Shown here: in pieces, positions 28,258 through 38,041 of the stretch
Position numbering within the stretch: the stretch's first letter is position 1
How the letters are laid out: each line of letters starts with the position of its first letter
NCBI RefSeq assembly: GCF_014281965.1
Contig: NZ_JACFTB010000001.1
Location: forward strand, 868,001-932,000
Origin: Rhodococcus sp. BP22
Lineage (GTDB): Bacteria > Actinomycetota > Actinomycetes > Mycobacteriales > Mycobacteriaceae
Length of the DNA stretch: 64,000 bases
Reading direction: 5' to 3'
Notes under the pieces: generated by a model
The model's database searches: none
What the model saw: only the letters and a program-made list of their open reading frames with translations
What the model was told of the DNA's origin: nothing
Made by a program: the position numbers and the translations under genes

Positions 28258-28605
28258 TCACCGAAGTCGCACGCAGACTATGCAGCGCCGAGCCGCGGGG
28301 AGCGCTTCCAAGCGGGGATCGGCGATAGCTGACCCGCACCGCTCGCACACTCCATAAGAACCTGACGCGACGCGTTCCTGAGCTGCATCGAGCTCACGAA
28401 CTTCGTCCTCTGCATCACGCGCCAGCCCGATCACCTTTGCTCGCTCGAAGGCGATGGTCGATCCTTCCGGGTCGTGCTCGTCGTCATCGGTGGTCCACTC
28501 GGAGCCCGCCACGATCACATCGAACTGTGCACGCAAAGACTCCAGCCGACCCTGCGCTGCACTCCGCGCATCGGCTATGAGCCTGCGTGCTTCGACGGGG
28601 TCCAT
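28258..28605 (-). CDS. DksA/TraR-type zinc-finger protein
   Basis: 115 residues. A helical N-terminal coiled-coil-like part with an acidic DDDEHDPEGST stretch is followed by a C4 zinc finger with cysteines 87, 90, 108 and 111 (C-x2-C-x17-C-x2-C). The finger contains the family pattern RLEALPAARRC. DksA-like proteins bind the RNA polymerase secondary channel and, with or without ppGpp, adjust transcription of ribosomal genes. Whether this small version does so is unknown, but it lies next to rplM-rpsI and could act on ribosomal promoters. It has its own short transcription unit upstream of two hairpins' far side. Confidence 0.85.
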   Translation of the reverse strand: MDPVEARRLIADARSAAQGRLESLRAQFDVIVAGSEWTTDDDEHDPEGSTIAFERAKVIGLARDAEDEVRELDAAQERVASGSYGVCERCGSAIADPRLEALPAARRCIVCVRLR

Positions 28606-28635
28606 GCTTTCACCTCACAGTTACGACGACGTAGA

Positions 28636-28723
28636 AGCAACCCGAGTCGAGTATCGATCAGCACTCGGGTTGCTGGTCCTGCGGACACGACACGGCCCCG
28701 GCATCGAGCGCAAATGCCGGGGC
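28636..28723. terminator. Two consecutive hairpins between the ESX-4 operon and the DksA-like gene
   Basis: The first pairs 28636-28647 with 28663-28674 (12 bp, AGCAACCCGAGT arms). The second pairs 28695-28704 with 28714-28723 (10 bp, GCCCCGGCAT arms). The second is the likely terminator of the minus-strand eccC4-esxT operon. The first lies between it and the DksA-like gene and may back it up. Confidence 0.7.
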
Positions 28724-28742
28724 ACATGGCCACACGACTACC

Positions 28743-29033
28743 TCACGAGAAACGGGACCGGTTCATAGCTTCCTGTTCCATCATCTTCTGGTTGCCGGAG
28801 TTGACCGCGCCGATCAGGCTCTGCAGGACCGTGGTGAGCTCGGTCTGCGCCGAATTCCATTCCCCTTGCTTGACCTGGTAAGCGTCGGCATCGGCACCCT
28901 GCCACGTCGCAACGAGAGGTTGAATCGACGACTTGATCTCGTCGAGTTTGTCGTTGAGCGACTGCCATTTGTTGGTCATACCTCCGGCCAGATCGGTGAT
29001 CGAGCCGAAGTTGTATCTGATTTCGCCGTCCAT
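28743..29033 (-). CDS. esxT: WXG100 family ESX-4 substrate EsxT
   Basis: 96 residues forming a helix-turn-helix with the W44-Q-G46 turn. The first helix is around GGMTNKWQSLNDKLDEIKSS and the second around KQGEWNSAQTELTTVLQSLI. The small size, lack of a signal peptide and WXG turn define the family. It is the last gene of the ESX-4 operon and by position equals EsxT (Rv3444c). It would form a heterodimer with EsxU and be exported through the EccBCDE channel. Confidence 0.92.
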   Translation of the reverse strand: MDGEIRYNFGSITDLAGGMTNKWQSLNDKLDEIKSSIQPLVATWQGADADAYQVKQGEWNSAQTELTTVLQSLIGAVNSGNQKMMEQEAMNRSRFS

Positions 29034-29124
29034 AGTCAGTTCCTCGTTTCCGTTCGGTGGGGCAAGTGATGGACTCTCATGAGATGTGTTCGAGCGCTTC
29101 GCAACCGCGAAGCATGCTCGGACA

Positions 29125-29433
29125 TCACAGGTTCAGCGTGCCTGCGACCGAATTGATCGACGAGACGTTGTCCTGCTCGGACTGGTCGTACTCGATACCA
29201 CTGGTCTTGATCGACTGACTGATGCCCGCGAGCGCATTCTCGAGTTTGAATGCACTCGAATCCCAATTGGTCATGACCTGACCGAACGAGGCCGACGCCT
29301 TTCCTTTCCAAATTCCCGATGCCGCAAGGTCGACATCCGAGCGAAGCAGCCTCAGCAGCCCTCCGATCTGGTCGCGCAGGCCGTCGACCTTTGCGGCCAC
29401 GGCGATCATGGTTTCGATATTGGCTTCTGCCAT
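29125..29433 (-). CDS. esxU: WXG100 family ESX-4 substrate EsxU
   Basis: 102 residues with the W42-K-G44 turn between helices around KVDGLRDQIGGLLRLLRSDV and SASFGQVMTNWDSSAFKLE. A C-terminal Y-x3-[DE]-like signal may be present in EYDQSEQDN. By order it equals EsxU (Rv3445c), partner of EsxT 91 bp downstream. In M. abscessus the EsxU-EsxT pair has been shown to be an ESX-4 substrate, which supports the same role here. Confidence 0.92.
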   Translation of the reverse strand: MAEANIETMIAVAAKVDGLRDQIGGLLRLLRSDVDLAASGIWKGKASASFGQVMTNWDSSAFKLENALAGISQSIKTSGIEYDQSEQDNVSSINSVAGTLNL

Positions 29434-29598
29434 GTCAACTCCTCGATGTCTTCGGTTCCGAGTATTCGGTCGAGTGCTCGGACTGGGCAGCGGTTCGCCT
29501 TCGGAGCAAGTGCGATTCCCCCCTACATCTGATTGGACGCACGCGCGATGCCCTTCGGTTCCATGGATGTGGAAATTTTTGAACGAATTGTTCGCAGT

Positions 29599-31224
29599 TC
29601 ACTCGGGTGCGACCGTCACAGTGGAGACGACCCCGGCGCATTCGGCATCGAGGAGGTGCTGCTCACCACGCCGACTCTGGCAACCGATGCTGATCTGTAG
29701 ATCGTTCTCGACGAAGATCTGCCAGTTCACCGTCGAGTCGATATCGGGAGATTCCGTGTACGACAGTGCTACTCGGCCGCCGATGTCCCTCGCCCGTACC
29801 AGATCGCCGACCACGCCATCGGAAGCACGGGCGGCCACCATCGCGGACAGATCGTCGGCTACCTCGTCGAACGATGCACCTGGACGAAGAACGGTGGTGC
29901 TGACCACGATTCTGCGATCAGGCAGATCCGGCGGCACCAGAATCGACCGCTCGGCTTCCTCCCGGTGCGACCAGCCGTCCGGAATCCGAAGCTCGACGCG
30001 GCCGTAGGTGTATTTCGTCGACGGTCCGTCTTCGACTCCTCTCGGCGCCGAGATAGCGGGTGCGGCGGTGCTCGGCGCCGGCAGGGATGAGGTAACGGGA
30101 CCGGGCACCGAGGCGGACGGGATGGTCACCGATGCCGAATTCGCGTGCGAGGGATCGGCGAGCCGATCCGGTTCTCCACGCATCGACACGAGGGCCACCA
30201 ACACCGCCGAGCTCATCGCCACCGCGACCGCCACCAGGACCGCCTGCTGCACCTTCCGACGACGACGGTCACCCGACACCGCGCCGCTATCTACCTCGTC
30301 GAGCCAGGCTGCCGCACGGACAGGCATGGGCGTCATCCTCGCCCAGCGATCCTCCGTCTCGCCCTCGAAGCTGCCCGAAGAACCAGCGTCATCCGCTGGG
30401 TCCGCCCTCGACTGCCCCGGGCTGTCCGCTGGAATCGACAGCCCTGCACGAGCCGCCATGGACCGAACGATGTCCACGCCGCGCATTCGATGGATGCGAT
30501 ACGGCGATTCGGCGAGTACTTTCGCGTCACCGCCGGCCGTAGTGTCCAGTACGAATACATCCACCCCCTCCCGATGGCGTTGCGTGGCAACGAATGACGA
30601 GACCCGGTCGAGAATCGAAGCCTCGGCCCCTCGATCATCACCCAAGTCGCGCGTGCCCTGCACATCCCATCTGCATGTCCTGGTGTATCCGCCTCGGCCG
30701 TCGGCGGTGACCGCACACACCACCGAATCGAGTTCTGCCAATTCGACGACGATGGCGTACGAAGGCGCTCGCTGACCGACGGAGTGGGTTGCCGCGCTTG
30801 CGGCATCGACCACGATCACCTCACGCGCCAAAGGCATGGCGGCAGCGCGAACGTCGCGCACAGCGACGGGACCCCAGTGCGACGGACATGCAATTTCGAG
30901 GACATCGACGATCGGTGGCGCACCGGCCGCAGCGAGCGATGCACCGAGAACGCCGTGCATCAGCACTGCCGTGGGTAGAACGATCGAACCGACAAGGCAC
31001 TCGGCGTCCTCGACGAAGCTCATGGGGTACGCGTGCGCAACCTCCGGTGGGGTATTCCGCCCGAGTTCGGTTACCAGGTACTCGGGTGTTCCGTCACGCA
31101 TCGTCACCGTAGGTCGAAACTCGAACTCCGCGGAGCCGAGACCCGACACCGTCAATACCGACACCGGACCGTCCCCGAGACTTACTGCCGCGTAGCTGCT
31201 TTCGCCGATCACCGCGCGGTCCAC
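29599..31224 (-). CDS. Type VII secretion-associated protein, Rv3446c family
   Basis: About 541 residues. The N-terminal 300 residues look like an actin/Hsp70-type fold, with a short N-terminal strand and a central YAIVVELAELDSVVCAVTADG segment. The adenosine motif is not obvious. A transmembrane helix (LVAVAVAMSSAVLVALV, near residue 335) follows, then a Pro/Ser linker and a C-terminal domain of about 130 residues (YTYGRVELRIPDGWSHREE to GVVSTVTVAPE) typical of the Rv3446c family. GTG 31224 overlaps eccC4 by 16 bp; GTG 31212, overlapping its stop as GTGA, is an equally good start. It is probably a structural accessory of ESX-4. Confidence 0.85.
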   Translation of the reverse strand: MDRAVIGESSYAAVSLGDGPVSVLTVSGLGSAEFEFRPTVTMRDGTPEYLVTELGRNTPPEVAHAYPMSFVEDAECLVGSIVLPTAVLMHGVLGASLAAAGAPPIVDVLEIACPSHWGPVAVRDVRAAAMPLAREVIVVDAASAATHSVGQRAPSYAIVVELAELDSVVCAVTADGRGGYTRTCRWDVQGTRDLGDDRGAEASILDRVSSFVATQRHREGVDVFVLDTTAGGDAKVLAESPYRIHRMRGVDIVRSMAARAGLSIPADSPGQSRADPADDAGSSGSFEGETEDRWARMTPMPVRAAAWLDEVDSGAVSGDRRRRKVQQAVLVAVAVAMSSAVLVALVSMRGEPDRLADPSHANSASVTIPSASVPGPVTSSLPAPSTAAPAISAPRGVEDGPSTKYTYGRVELRIPDGWSHREEAERSILVPPDLPDRRIVVSTTVLRPGASFDEVADDLSAMVAARASDGVVGDLVRARDIGGRVALSYTESPDIDSTVNWQIFVENDLQISIGCQSRRGEQHLLDAECAGVVSTVTVAPE

Positions 31225-34200
31225 GCCAGCTGAACAAGCGACTGGCCTCGCCTGTCTACCAGCGTGCCACGCCCGGGCGGCATGGCGCTCGGCTTGACCG
31301 AACCGATCAGATTCCCCTCGTCGCGACTGCCGCTCATGACCAGACCAGGCGACACGAGATCACGCATACGTGAAATGACGGGGTCGTACAACGCCCGCGA
31401 TGCCCCGCCCGATCTCCGCGAGAGCACCACGTGCAACCCGATGTCGCGGGCGTGTGGCAGATACTCGACGAGAACGGTCAACGGGTTTCCTGTCGACGTG
31501 GCCACCAGGTCGTAGTCGTCGACGATCACGAATATCTCCGGTCCACTCCACCAGGTGCGCTCACGAAGTTGCTGTTGGGTGACGTCGGGCCCAGGCATCC
31601 GATCAGCGAGTTTGGCGGCGAGCTCGGTCATCATCGTCATCAGAACAGCTTGCGAGGCTGCATATCCCGCGAGATGGTCGGTGTCGACGGTGCCGAGCAT
31701 CGTGCGGCGGTAGTCGGCGAGTATCAACTTTACCTGCGACGGCGTGTTGGCTTCGACGAGAGAACTGCAGATCGACTCGAGCAACGCCGTCTTCCCGCAC
31801 TCGGTGTCACCGAATACCAGGAAGTGCGCCTGCTCGGCGAAATCGAGTGTCACCGGATCGAGTTCTGCCTCGTCGATTCCGATGGGAACCCGCAATTCAG
31901 GCACCGACCCGCGTGAGCGTGGCCAGCGGCCGACAAGAAGATCGAGAAGCTCGCCTCGCGGCAGACTCGCGGGAAGCATCCGCACAGGTGGCGCCGAAAG
32001 ACCGACGTAGGCCTGCGCAACGGCAGCGACCGCATGCTGAATACCGACACCGAGATCGACGGTCGACGAGGAGCCGTCGAGACGCGGCAATCCTACGAGG
32101 AGGTGCAACCCCTCCTTCGTGATTCCCCGACCGGGCCTGCTGTCCGGAACCCGTGCGGCCTTCACTCTCCCGAACTCGGAATCGGACGCGTCACCCAACT
32201 TCAGTTCGATCCTCGTTCCGACGAGATCCTTTGTTGCAGGACGAATCTCGGCCCACCGCGACGCGGTGAGGATGAGGTGAACGCCATACGACAAACCCTG
32301 CGCTGTCAGCGCGGCAAGCTGGGGCTCGAGGGCTTCGAAATCGGATCGAATACTGCCCCAGCCATCTACGACCAGGAAGACGTCTCCGAAACCATCCTCG
32401 TCGTCGATCAGTTGCTCGGCGCGACGACGACGAAATTCGACGATCGAGTCGATACCCCGTTGTTGGAATATTCTCTCGCGTCGTCCGATCACTGCCGCGA
32501 CTTCGGCGACCGTCCGGCGCACCCGGTCGACGTCGAGCCTGTTCGCGACGGATCCGACGTGTGGAAGAGAGGCGAGTCCGCCGAGCGTTCCTCCGCCGAA
32601 ATCGAGGCAGTAGAACTGCACCTGCGCAGGCGTGTGGGTCAGTGCGAACGACATGATCAGTGTTCGCAGCGCCGTCGACTTTCCGGACTGTGGCCCTCCG
32701 ACGATCGCGAGGTGGCCTTGGGCCGCCGACAAGTCGACCACCAGTAGATCGCGCCGTTGATCGAACGGGCGGTCCACGATGCCGATCGGTGCCCGTAGCG
32801 ATGCGATCGCCGCAACCGGCGCCGACAGAACCGAATCGGGGATCATTAGATCGAGCGTGGGCGGCAGATCGAGCGGAGGCAACCAGACCTCGTGGGCCGC
32901 ACAACCGCTACCCTGCAGTCGTTCGACGACGACGTCGAGCACCGTCCGGCTGTCGGGCCTTACTTCTTCCTCCTGTAGGTGGTGGTCGTGCGGGGCGCCG
33001 ATATCGTCGACCGACGGTTCGACGGCATCCATCTGCACCGGATAGGCGCTGAAGATCCGCGGTCGAGCGGTCACCGAACTCTGACTGCTCCCCCGTACTG
33101 CATCTCGAGGGCGAACGTAGGGCCCGGACACGTATGCCGCCGCGAAGCGGACGATCTCGGCAGAATCGCATTTGAGATACCCGGCGCCAGGTTGTGCCGG
33201 TAGATGATACGCATCCGGAACACCGAGAACCGAGCGAGACTCGTTGGCGGAGAATGTCTTCAACCCGATCCGATACGACAGATGACTGTCCAACCCGCGC
33301 AGCTTCCCTTCCTCCAGACGCTGACTCGCCAACAAGAGGTGCATGTGCAGTGACCGCCCCAACCGCCCGACGGCGACGAAGAGGTCTGCGAACTCGGGCT
33401 GTTGGCTCAGCAACTCCGAGAACTCGTCGACGACGATGAACAACGCAGGCAATGGCGCGAGCGCGGCACCAGCAGCCCTTGCCTTCTCGTAATCGGACAC
33501 ATTGGCATAGTTGCCCGAATCGCGGAGTAGCTCCTGACGGCGATTCATCTCGCCCGCAATGGCGTCCTTCATCCGATCCACCAGCGACAGGTCTTCGGAG
33601 AGGTTGGTGATCACCGCAGCAACGTGTGGCGCTCCTTCGAGCCCGGCGAACGTCGCACCACCTTTGAAGTCGACGAGTACCAGATTGAGCTGGTCCGGGT
33701 CGTGTGTGGCAATCAGACCCAGAACGAGGGTTCTGAGAAACTCCGATTTTCCCGAACCGGTTGCGCCGATGCACAACCCATGCGGGCCCATACCATTCTC
33801 GGCCGACTCCTTCAGGTCGATCTCCACCGAGCTTCCGTCGGGTGCGATTCCGATGGGTACACGAAGGCGATCACGGCCACGACGGGTCACCCACGCGCGA
33901 CTCGGGTCGAGGAGACCGACGTCGGCGATTCCGACAAGATAGTTCCAGCTCGAGATCGACTCTGTGTCCTCTCCCCCGGAATCGATACCGACATCGACTG
34001 CGGTTCGATACGGAGACAGTCTTCGTGCCACGGTTTCCGCCTGTGCGACGCTCATCGCGTCCGAGACGCCGAATACCTCGACGCGTGAGCCGCTGACAGC
34101 GCCGATCGAACCGTTCTCGGAGAACAGACGAATGCCTCGACTGGCAGCAAGCCCGGTGCAGAAGTCGGACAGATCGACGATCGTCACCGAATCGAGCCCT

Positions 34201-35207
34201 GTTCGCGAAAGATCGGTCCCACTGTTGTCGAGTAAGCCACCGTCGACGATGATCACCAGTTGCGAGACTCCCGCGGCCGGCGAGCCACCACGGGCGAATC
34301 TGTTTCTCAGTGAAAGGTGTTCGCCGAGCGAGGATTCGAGTTCGAGGAACGATCCATAGATCATTCGCGCAGTGCCTGCACCGTCCCTGGAAACATCGTG
34401 CTGAGTGTGGGGAAGCCATTTGGTCCAGTCCCAGAACGCAACCGTGTCGGGCCCGCAGACCACTGCGAGCCGCAACTGGTCGGGATCGTGGAACATACAG
34501 AGCGCCGCCACCATCGAACGCACCATGGCCCGTGAAGAATCACGATCGCCGGACACGGAAATGGCAGCGAATCCGCGAAGCGACACCGCGGTGGGGAGAC
34601 TACCCACAACGGAATGTGCCCGCACGAACCGCCGCAGTGACACCGCAGAAACTGGTTCGAGTTCTTCGACGGGCCCGGTCTCCGGGGGAACGAGGCGCGT
34701 CGCCAGACGCTGGTCTCCCCGACCTATCCGAACATGACAGAAGTCCGGATCGGAGGTGCGACGCTCCCACATCCGCGGGGTGCCCGCATACGACCACAGA
34801 ATCGCCGGGTCAGGGTGCGACCACTCGAGCGCCTTGCGCTGACTGGTCGCGGTTGTCGCCACATCCCTGCGCAGTTGGTCGAGGTAGCGCAGATAGTCCT
34901 TGCGGTCTTCGTTGGACTCCGCCGTTCTGGCGCCACCACCTCGACCACCACCGGCAACCATGCCCAGCATCGATACCAGCATCATCGCCGGAAACATCAG
35001 CATCATCGGGTTGGCTGCCATACCGGAGGTGAACATCAACGCGACCATGCCGACCATTGCTGCCACCATCACCAGGGGCATCAGCTTCATCAGCAAGTTT
35101 CCCGGGACCACCCGAGGTATCTCCGGTGGCGTCTGAAGCGTCACCTCGCCGCCCGGAGTGCGTGGAACTTCACGCCGCGCACCACGAACGAACCGAACAG
35201 TATTCAC
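31209..35207 (-). CDS. eccC4: Type VII secretion ATPase EccC4 (fused EccCa/EccCb)
   Basis: The motor of ESX-4, about 1332 residues from GTG 35207. Two transmembrane helices lie near residues 40-85 (LMPLVMVAAMVGMVALMF; MMLMFPAMMLVSMLGMVA). Three FtsK/SpoIIIE-type ATPase domains follow, with P-loops GATGSGKSE near residue 480, GGPQSGKST near 839 and GDTECGKTA near 1136. The first domain also has the Walker B region LFIVVDEFSELL. It recognises WXG100 C-terminal signals and energises export. It is the first gene of the minus-strand ESX-4 operon eccC4-Rv3446c-like-esxU-esxT. Confidence 0.95.
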   Translation of the reverse strand: MNTVRFVRGARREVPRTPGGEVTLQTPPEIPRVVPGNLLMKLMPLVMVAAMVGMVALMFTSGMAANPMMLMFPAMMLVSMLGMVAGGGRGGGARTAESNEDRKDYLRYLDQLRRDVATTATSQRKALEWSHPDPAILWSYAGTPRMWERRTSDPDFCHVRIGRGDQRLATRLVPPETGPVEELEPVSAVSLRRFVRAHSVVGSLPTAVSLRGFAAISVSGDRDSSRAMVRSMVAALCMFHDPDQLRLAVVCGPDTVAFWDWTKWLPHTQHDVSRDGAGTARMIYGSFLELESSLGEHLSLRNRFARGGSPAAGVSQLVIIVDGGLLDNSGTDLSRTGLDSVTIVDLSDFCTGLAASRGIRLFSENGSIGAVSGSRVEVFGVSDAMSVAQAETVARRLSPYRTAVDVGIDSGGEDTESISSWNYLVGIADVGLLDPSRAWVTRRGRDRLRVPIGIAPDGSSVEIDLKESAENGMGPHGLCIGATGSGKSEFLRTLVLGLIATHDPDQLNLVLVDFKGGATFAGLEGAPHVAAVITNLSEDLSLVDRMKDAIAGEMNRRQELLRDSGNYANVSDYEKARAAGAALAPLPALFIVVDEFSELLSQQPEFADLFVAVGRLGRSLHMHLLLASQRLEEGKLRGLDSHLSYRIGLKTFSANESRSVLGVPDAYHLPAQPGAGYLKCDSAEIVRFAAAYVSGPYVRPRDAVRGSSQSSVTARPRIFSAYPVQMDAVEPSVDDIGAPHDHHLQEEEVRPDSRTVLDVVVERLQGSGCAAHEVWLPPLDLPPTLDLMIPDSVLSAPVAAIASLRAPIGIVDRPFDQRRDLLVVDLSAAQGHLAIVGGPQSGKSTALRTLIMSFALTHTPAQVQFYCLDFGGGTLGGLASLPHVGSVANRLDVDRVRRTVAEVAAVIGRRERIFQQRGIDSIVEFRRRRAEQLIDDEDGFGDVFLVVDGWGSIRSDFEALEPQLAALTAQGLSYGVHLILTASRWAEIRPATKDLVGTRIELKLGDASDSEFGRVKAARVPDSRPGRGITKEGLHLLVGLPRLDGSSSTVDLGVGIQHAVAAVAQAYVGLSAPPVRMLPASLPRGELLDLLVGRWPRSRGSVPELRVPIGIDEAELDPVTLDFAEQAHFLVFGDTECGKTALLESICSSLVEANTPSQVKLILADYRRTMLGTVDTDHLAGYAASQAVLMTMMTELAAKLADRMPGPDVTQQQLRERTWWSGPEIFVIVDDYDLVATSTGNPLTVLVEYLPHARDIGLHVVLSRRSGGASRALYDPVISRMRDLVSPGLVMSGSRDEGNLIGSVKPSAMPPGRGTLVDRRGQSLVQLAWTAR

Positions 35208-35449
35208 GCCTCGATGCCCCCACCGGTCGGTATCCCCACTACCGCGCACACTTCACGTTTCCCCAACGAGCAGTATGTTTCGCGAAAGGCTAACTCATTC
35301 GGTGCGCCACTGCCACCGACCACCCGCTGCTCACCGAGGCGGAATAGGACTACCTCTCGCACGGTTGACTACCTGAGGAAGTGAGACTCACACTCTTACC
35401 GGTGTGTCACTTCGCACTCGAGCTCCTCCGCGAAAGGCAGGCGTACACC

Positions 35450-36439
35450 GTGTCCGTTCCACTCTCGATTCTCGATTTGGCCTTCATCGGCGAAGGCGAG
35501 AGCGTCAAAGACAGTTTCGACGCCAGCGTGGAGCTCGCGCAGCGAGCCGAAGAATGGGGCTACCAACGTATTTGGTATGCCGAGCATCACAACATGACCA
35601 CGATCGCCTCGTCGGCGACAAGCGTCCTGATCGGGCACGTGGCTGCGAACACCAGCCGTATTCGGTTGGGGTCCGGTGGCGTGATGCTGCCCAACCACGC
35701 CCCGCTGACCATCGCAGAACAGTTCGGCACGCTGGCCACTCTGCACCCGGACCGAATCGATCTCGGTCTCGGACGTGCACCGGGCAGCGACCAAGCCACC
35801 ATGCGCGCAATGCGCCGCGACCCGTCTTCGGCTGAGCGATTCCCACAAGATGTGCAAGAGCTGCAGGCATACCTGTCGGACGAATCGTTGATTCCAGGAG
35901 TGCGCGCCACCCCAGGAGCGGGAACGCACGTGCCCCTCTACATTCTCGGTTCTTCGCTTTTCGGCGCCCAGCTCGCCGCCGCACTCGGACTCCCCTTCGC
36001 GTTTGCATCGCACTTCGCACCCGACGCGCTCGAGCAGGCCGTCGCAATCTATCGACGTGATTTCAAGCCGTCGACACAGCTGGAAGCACCACACGTGATC
36101 GCCGGCGTCAACGTCATCGCCGCTGATACCGACGAGGACGCTCAGCGACAATTCCTCGCCACCAAGCGAAGCCGAGTGAGCCTCCTCCTCGGCCGCGGAC
36201 GCAAGTTCACCGACGAAGAAGCCGATATGTTGCTCGATTCGCCCCAGGGACGCCAGATCAACCAAATGACGACGTATTCCGCCGTCGGCACGCCCGAGGT
36301 AGTTCGTGAGTACTTGGACGGGTTCGCGCGCCACGCGAACGCCGATGAGCTGATCGTTGCCTCCGGCGTCGTGGATCGACAGTCGTGGTTGCGCTCGTTC
36401 GAGCTCCTCGCCGATGTCAGCAATCTGTCCCCCGTCTGA
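35450..36439 (+). CDS. LLM-class flavin-dependent monooxygenase (MsnO8/YhbW-like)
   Basis: 329 residues from the GTG at 35450 ([18 protein letters not shown]); the upstream open frame is ignored. It is a bacterial-luciferase-like barrel with [58 protein letters not shown] and DLGLGRAPG, all typical of the group next to luciferase alkanal monooxygenases. Reduced flavin would be the cofactor. It interrupts the ESX-4 locus: it lies between eccC4 and eccD4, which are adjacent in M. tuberculosis. No link to secretion is evident. Confidence 0.9.
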   Translation: MSVPLSILDLAFIGEGESVKDSFDASVELAQRAEEWGYQRIWYAEHHNMTTIASSATSVLIGHVAANTSRIRLGSGGVMLPNHAPLTIAEQFGTLATLHPDRIDLGLGRAPGSDQATMRAMRRDPSSAERFPQDVQELQAYLSDESLIPGVRATPGAGTHVPLYILGSSLFGAQLAAALGLPFAFASHFAPDALEQAVAIYRRDFKPSTQLEAPHVIAGVNVIAADTDEDAQRQFLATKRSRVSLLLGRGRKFTDEEADMLLDSPQGRQINQMTTYSAVGTPEVVREYLDGFARHANADELIVASGVVDRQSWLRSFELLADVSNLSPV

Positions 36440-36574
36440 TCTCGGCTGCGGCCTGAGCTTCGTTCGCGGTAGCTGATACACCCTGTACGACGCCGGGACG
36501 GTACAGTCTCTCGCTGCCGGCATTCGTGCGGAATGCGGCGGTGATTTGCCGTAATCAATTCCGGGGGGAACTTG

Positions 36575-38041
36575 ATGACAGGGAACGAGCGTCGGCACTC
36601 GGTCGGTGCGTCCGCGCCGATCGCGGCGATGGATTTGTGCCGACTGACGATTCTTGCCCGGTCGGTCCAAGTGGACATGGCGCTTCCCACCGATGTGCCG
36701 ATCGCGCTACTGATCCCGGGGATCGTCGATCTGGCCGGGAATCGAGCAGTGCGCGGCGAGGCTGCAGACACCGAGAGCCGTCGGCCGGGGTCATGGGTTC
36801 TTTCCAGAGTCGGTCAACCGCCGCTGGAGGCAACTCAGACGCTGAGCGACGCGGTTGTCCGCGACGGTGAACTCCTCGTCCTCGGTGATGCCGAATTTCC
36901 AGCCCCGCCACCACTGTTCGACGACTTGATGCATGCCGTTGCGATGTCGGGAGCTACCGAGAGTCGCCTGTGGACGCCGCGGACTGCCCGGTCGGTCGGG
37001 TTCGGTATTGCCGCTGTCGCACTTGTGATTGCCTGTTTCGGTCTTCTTCGAGAGCCGTTGTCTCGAGGTCCCGGGTATACCGCGAACATCTTCCTTGCTA
37101 TCGCAGCAGCAATCGTGGGACTGCTGTTCTTGGTCGCCGGCTCGATAGTAGGACGTGCCTACTCGGACGAACGCACCGGAATTTTCTTGTCGGGATGCTC
37201 TCTGCCACTGGTGTTCACCTCGGGTGTGCTTTTCGTGCCAGGTGCGCTAGGCGGTGCGCATCTGATGCTCGGCTCCGCGGTCGCGGGAGCAGTCGCTGTC
37301 CTTGCCCTCCGCCTCGGTGGACATGGCGGGGCATTGTTCACCGGTATTGCTGCGCTTTCAGGCATTGCTGTTTCAGCTTCTGCAGTGATGCTGTTCGGCT
37401 CTCTTTCACCGTCCGCAGTCGGTGCCGGCGCCACCGCGGTGGCGTTGTTGGGGCTTGCCGCCGCACCGAGGATGTCGATGATGCAGGCGCGAATGCCGCT
37501 GCCCCCGGTGCCGACCGCTGGTGCATCGCTCGACGGAGAGGGTGAGACGGATTCGAATTCTTTTCAAGATCTGGAGGACGTCTCACGCACTGCGCGTAGC
37601 TACCTCACCGGTTTCGTCTGCGCTTGTTCGGCTGCCGCAACCGTCGGGGCGCTCGTTGCAGCATTTTCCGGCCACCCGATTTCCGAGATGTATTGGCCGG
37701 GAGTCGTCCTGGCGTTGCTGACTGCGTTCGTACTCTTCCTTCGCGGGCGAACGTTCGCCGAACTCGACCATGCAGTCCCCGTTGTTGCTGCCGGATCGAT
37801 CATCGTTCTCGCCGTGTCGACGGCATGGGTGTTTGCCATTCCCGATCGACCGATCATCCCCTTCGCGGCTGCCATCGGTGTCGCCGTAATCGCACTCGTC
37901 TTCGGATCGTTTGTTCCGCAACGCGAATACTCACCAGTGCTCCGACGCGCCGGAGAACTCGTCGAGTACGCGGCGATCGCTGCGATCGTTCCCATCGCCT
38001 GCTGGGTCTGCGGCCTGTACGCGGCGATGCGCGGGCTGTGA
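36575..38041 (+). CDS. eccD4: Type VII secretion integral membrane protein EccD4
   Basis: 488 residues from ATG 36575, behind GGGGGGAA. The N-terminal 95 residues form a ubiquitin-like domain (CRLTILARSVQVDMALPTDV to AVVRDGELLVL). About eleven hydrophobic helices follow, starting at GFGIAAVALVIACFGLL. A cytoplasmic loop around DGEGETDSNSFQDLEDVSRT separates the two helix groups. EccD dimers form the wall of the ESX membrane pore. Its stop overlaps the mycP4 start (GTGA), so the two are coupled. Confidence 0.93.
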   Translation: MTGNERRHSVGASAPIAAMDLCRLTILARSVQVDMALPTDVPIALLIPGIVDLAGNRAVRGEAADTESRRPGSWVLSRVGQPPLEATQTLSDAVVRDGELLVLGDAEFPAPPPLFDDLMHAVAMSGATESRLWTPRTARSVGFGIAAVALVIACFGLLREPLSRGPGYTANIFLAIAAAIVGLLFLVAGSIVGRAYSDERTGIFLSGCSLPLVFTSGVLFVPGALGGAHLMLGSAVAGAVAVLALRLGGHGGALFTGIAALSGIAVSASAVMLFGSLSPSAVGAGATAVALLGLAAAPRMSMMQARMPLPPVPTAGASLDGEGETDSNSFQDLEDVSRTARSYLTGFVCACSAAATVGALVAAFSGHPISEMYWPGVVLALLTAFVLFLRGRTFAELDHAVPVVAAGSIIVLAVSTAWVFAIPDRPIIPFAAAIGVAVIALVFGSFVPQREYSPVLRRAGELVEYAAIAAIVPIACWVCGLYAAMRGL

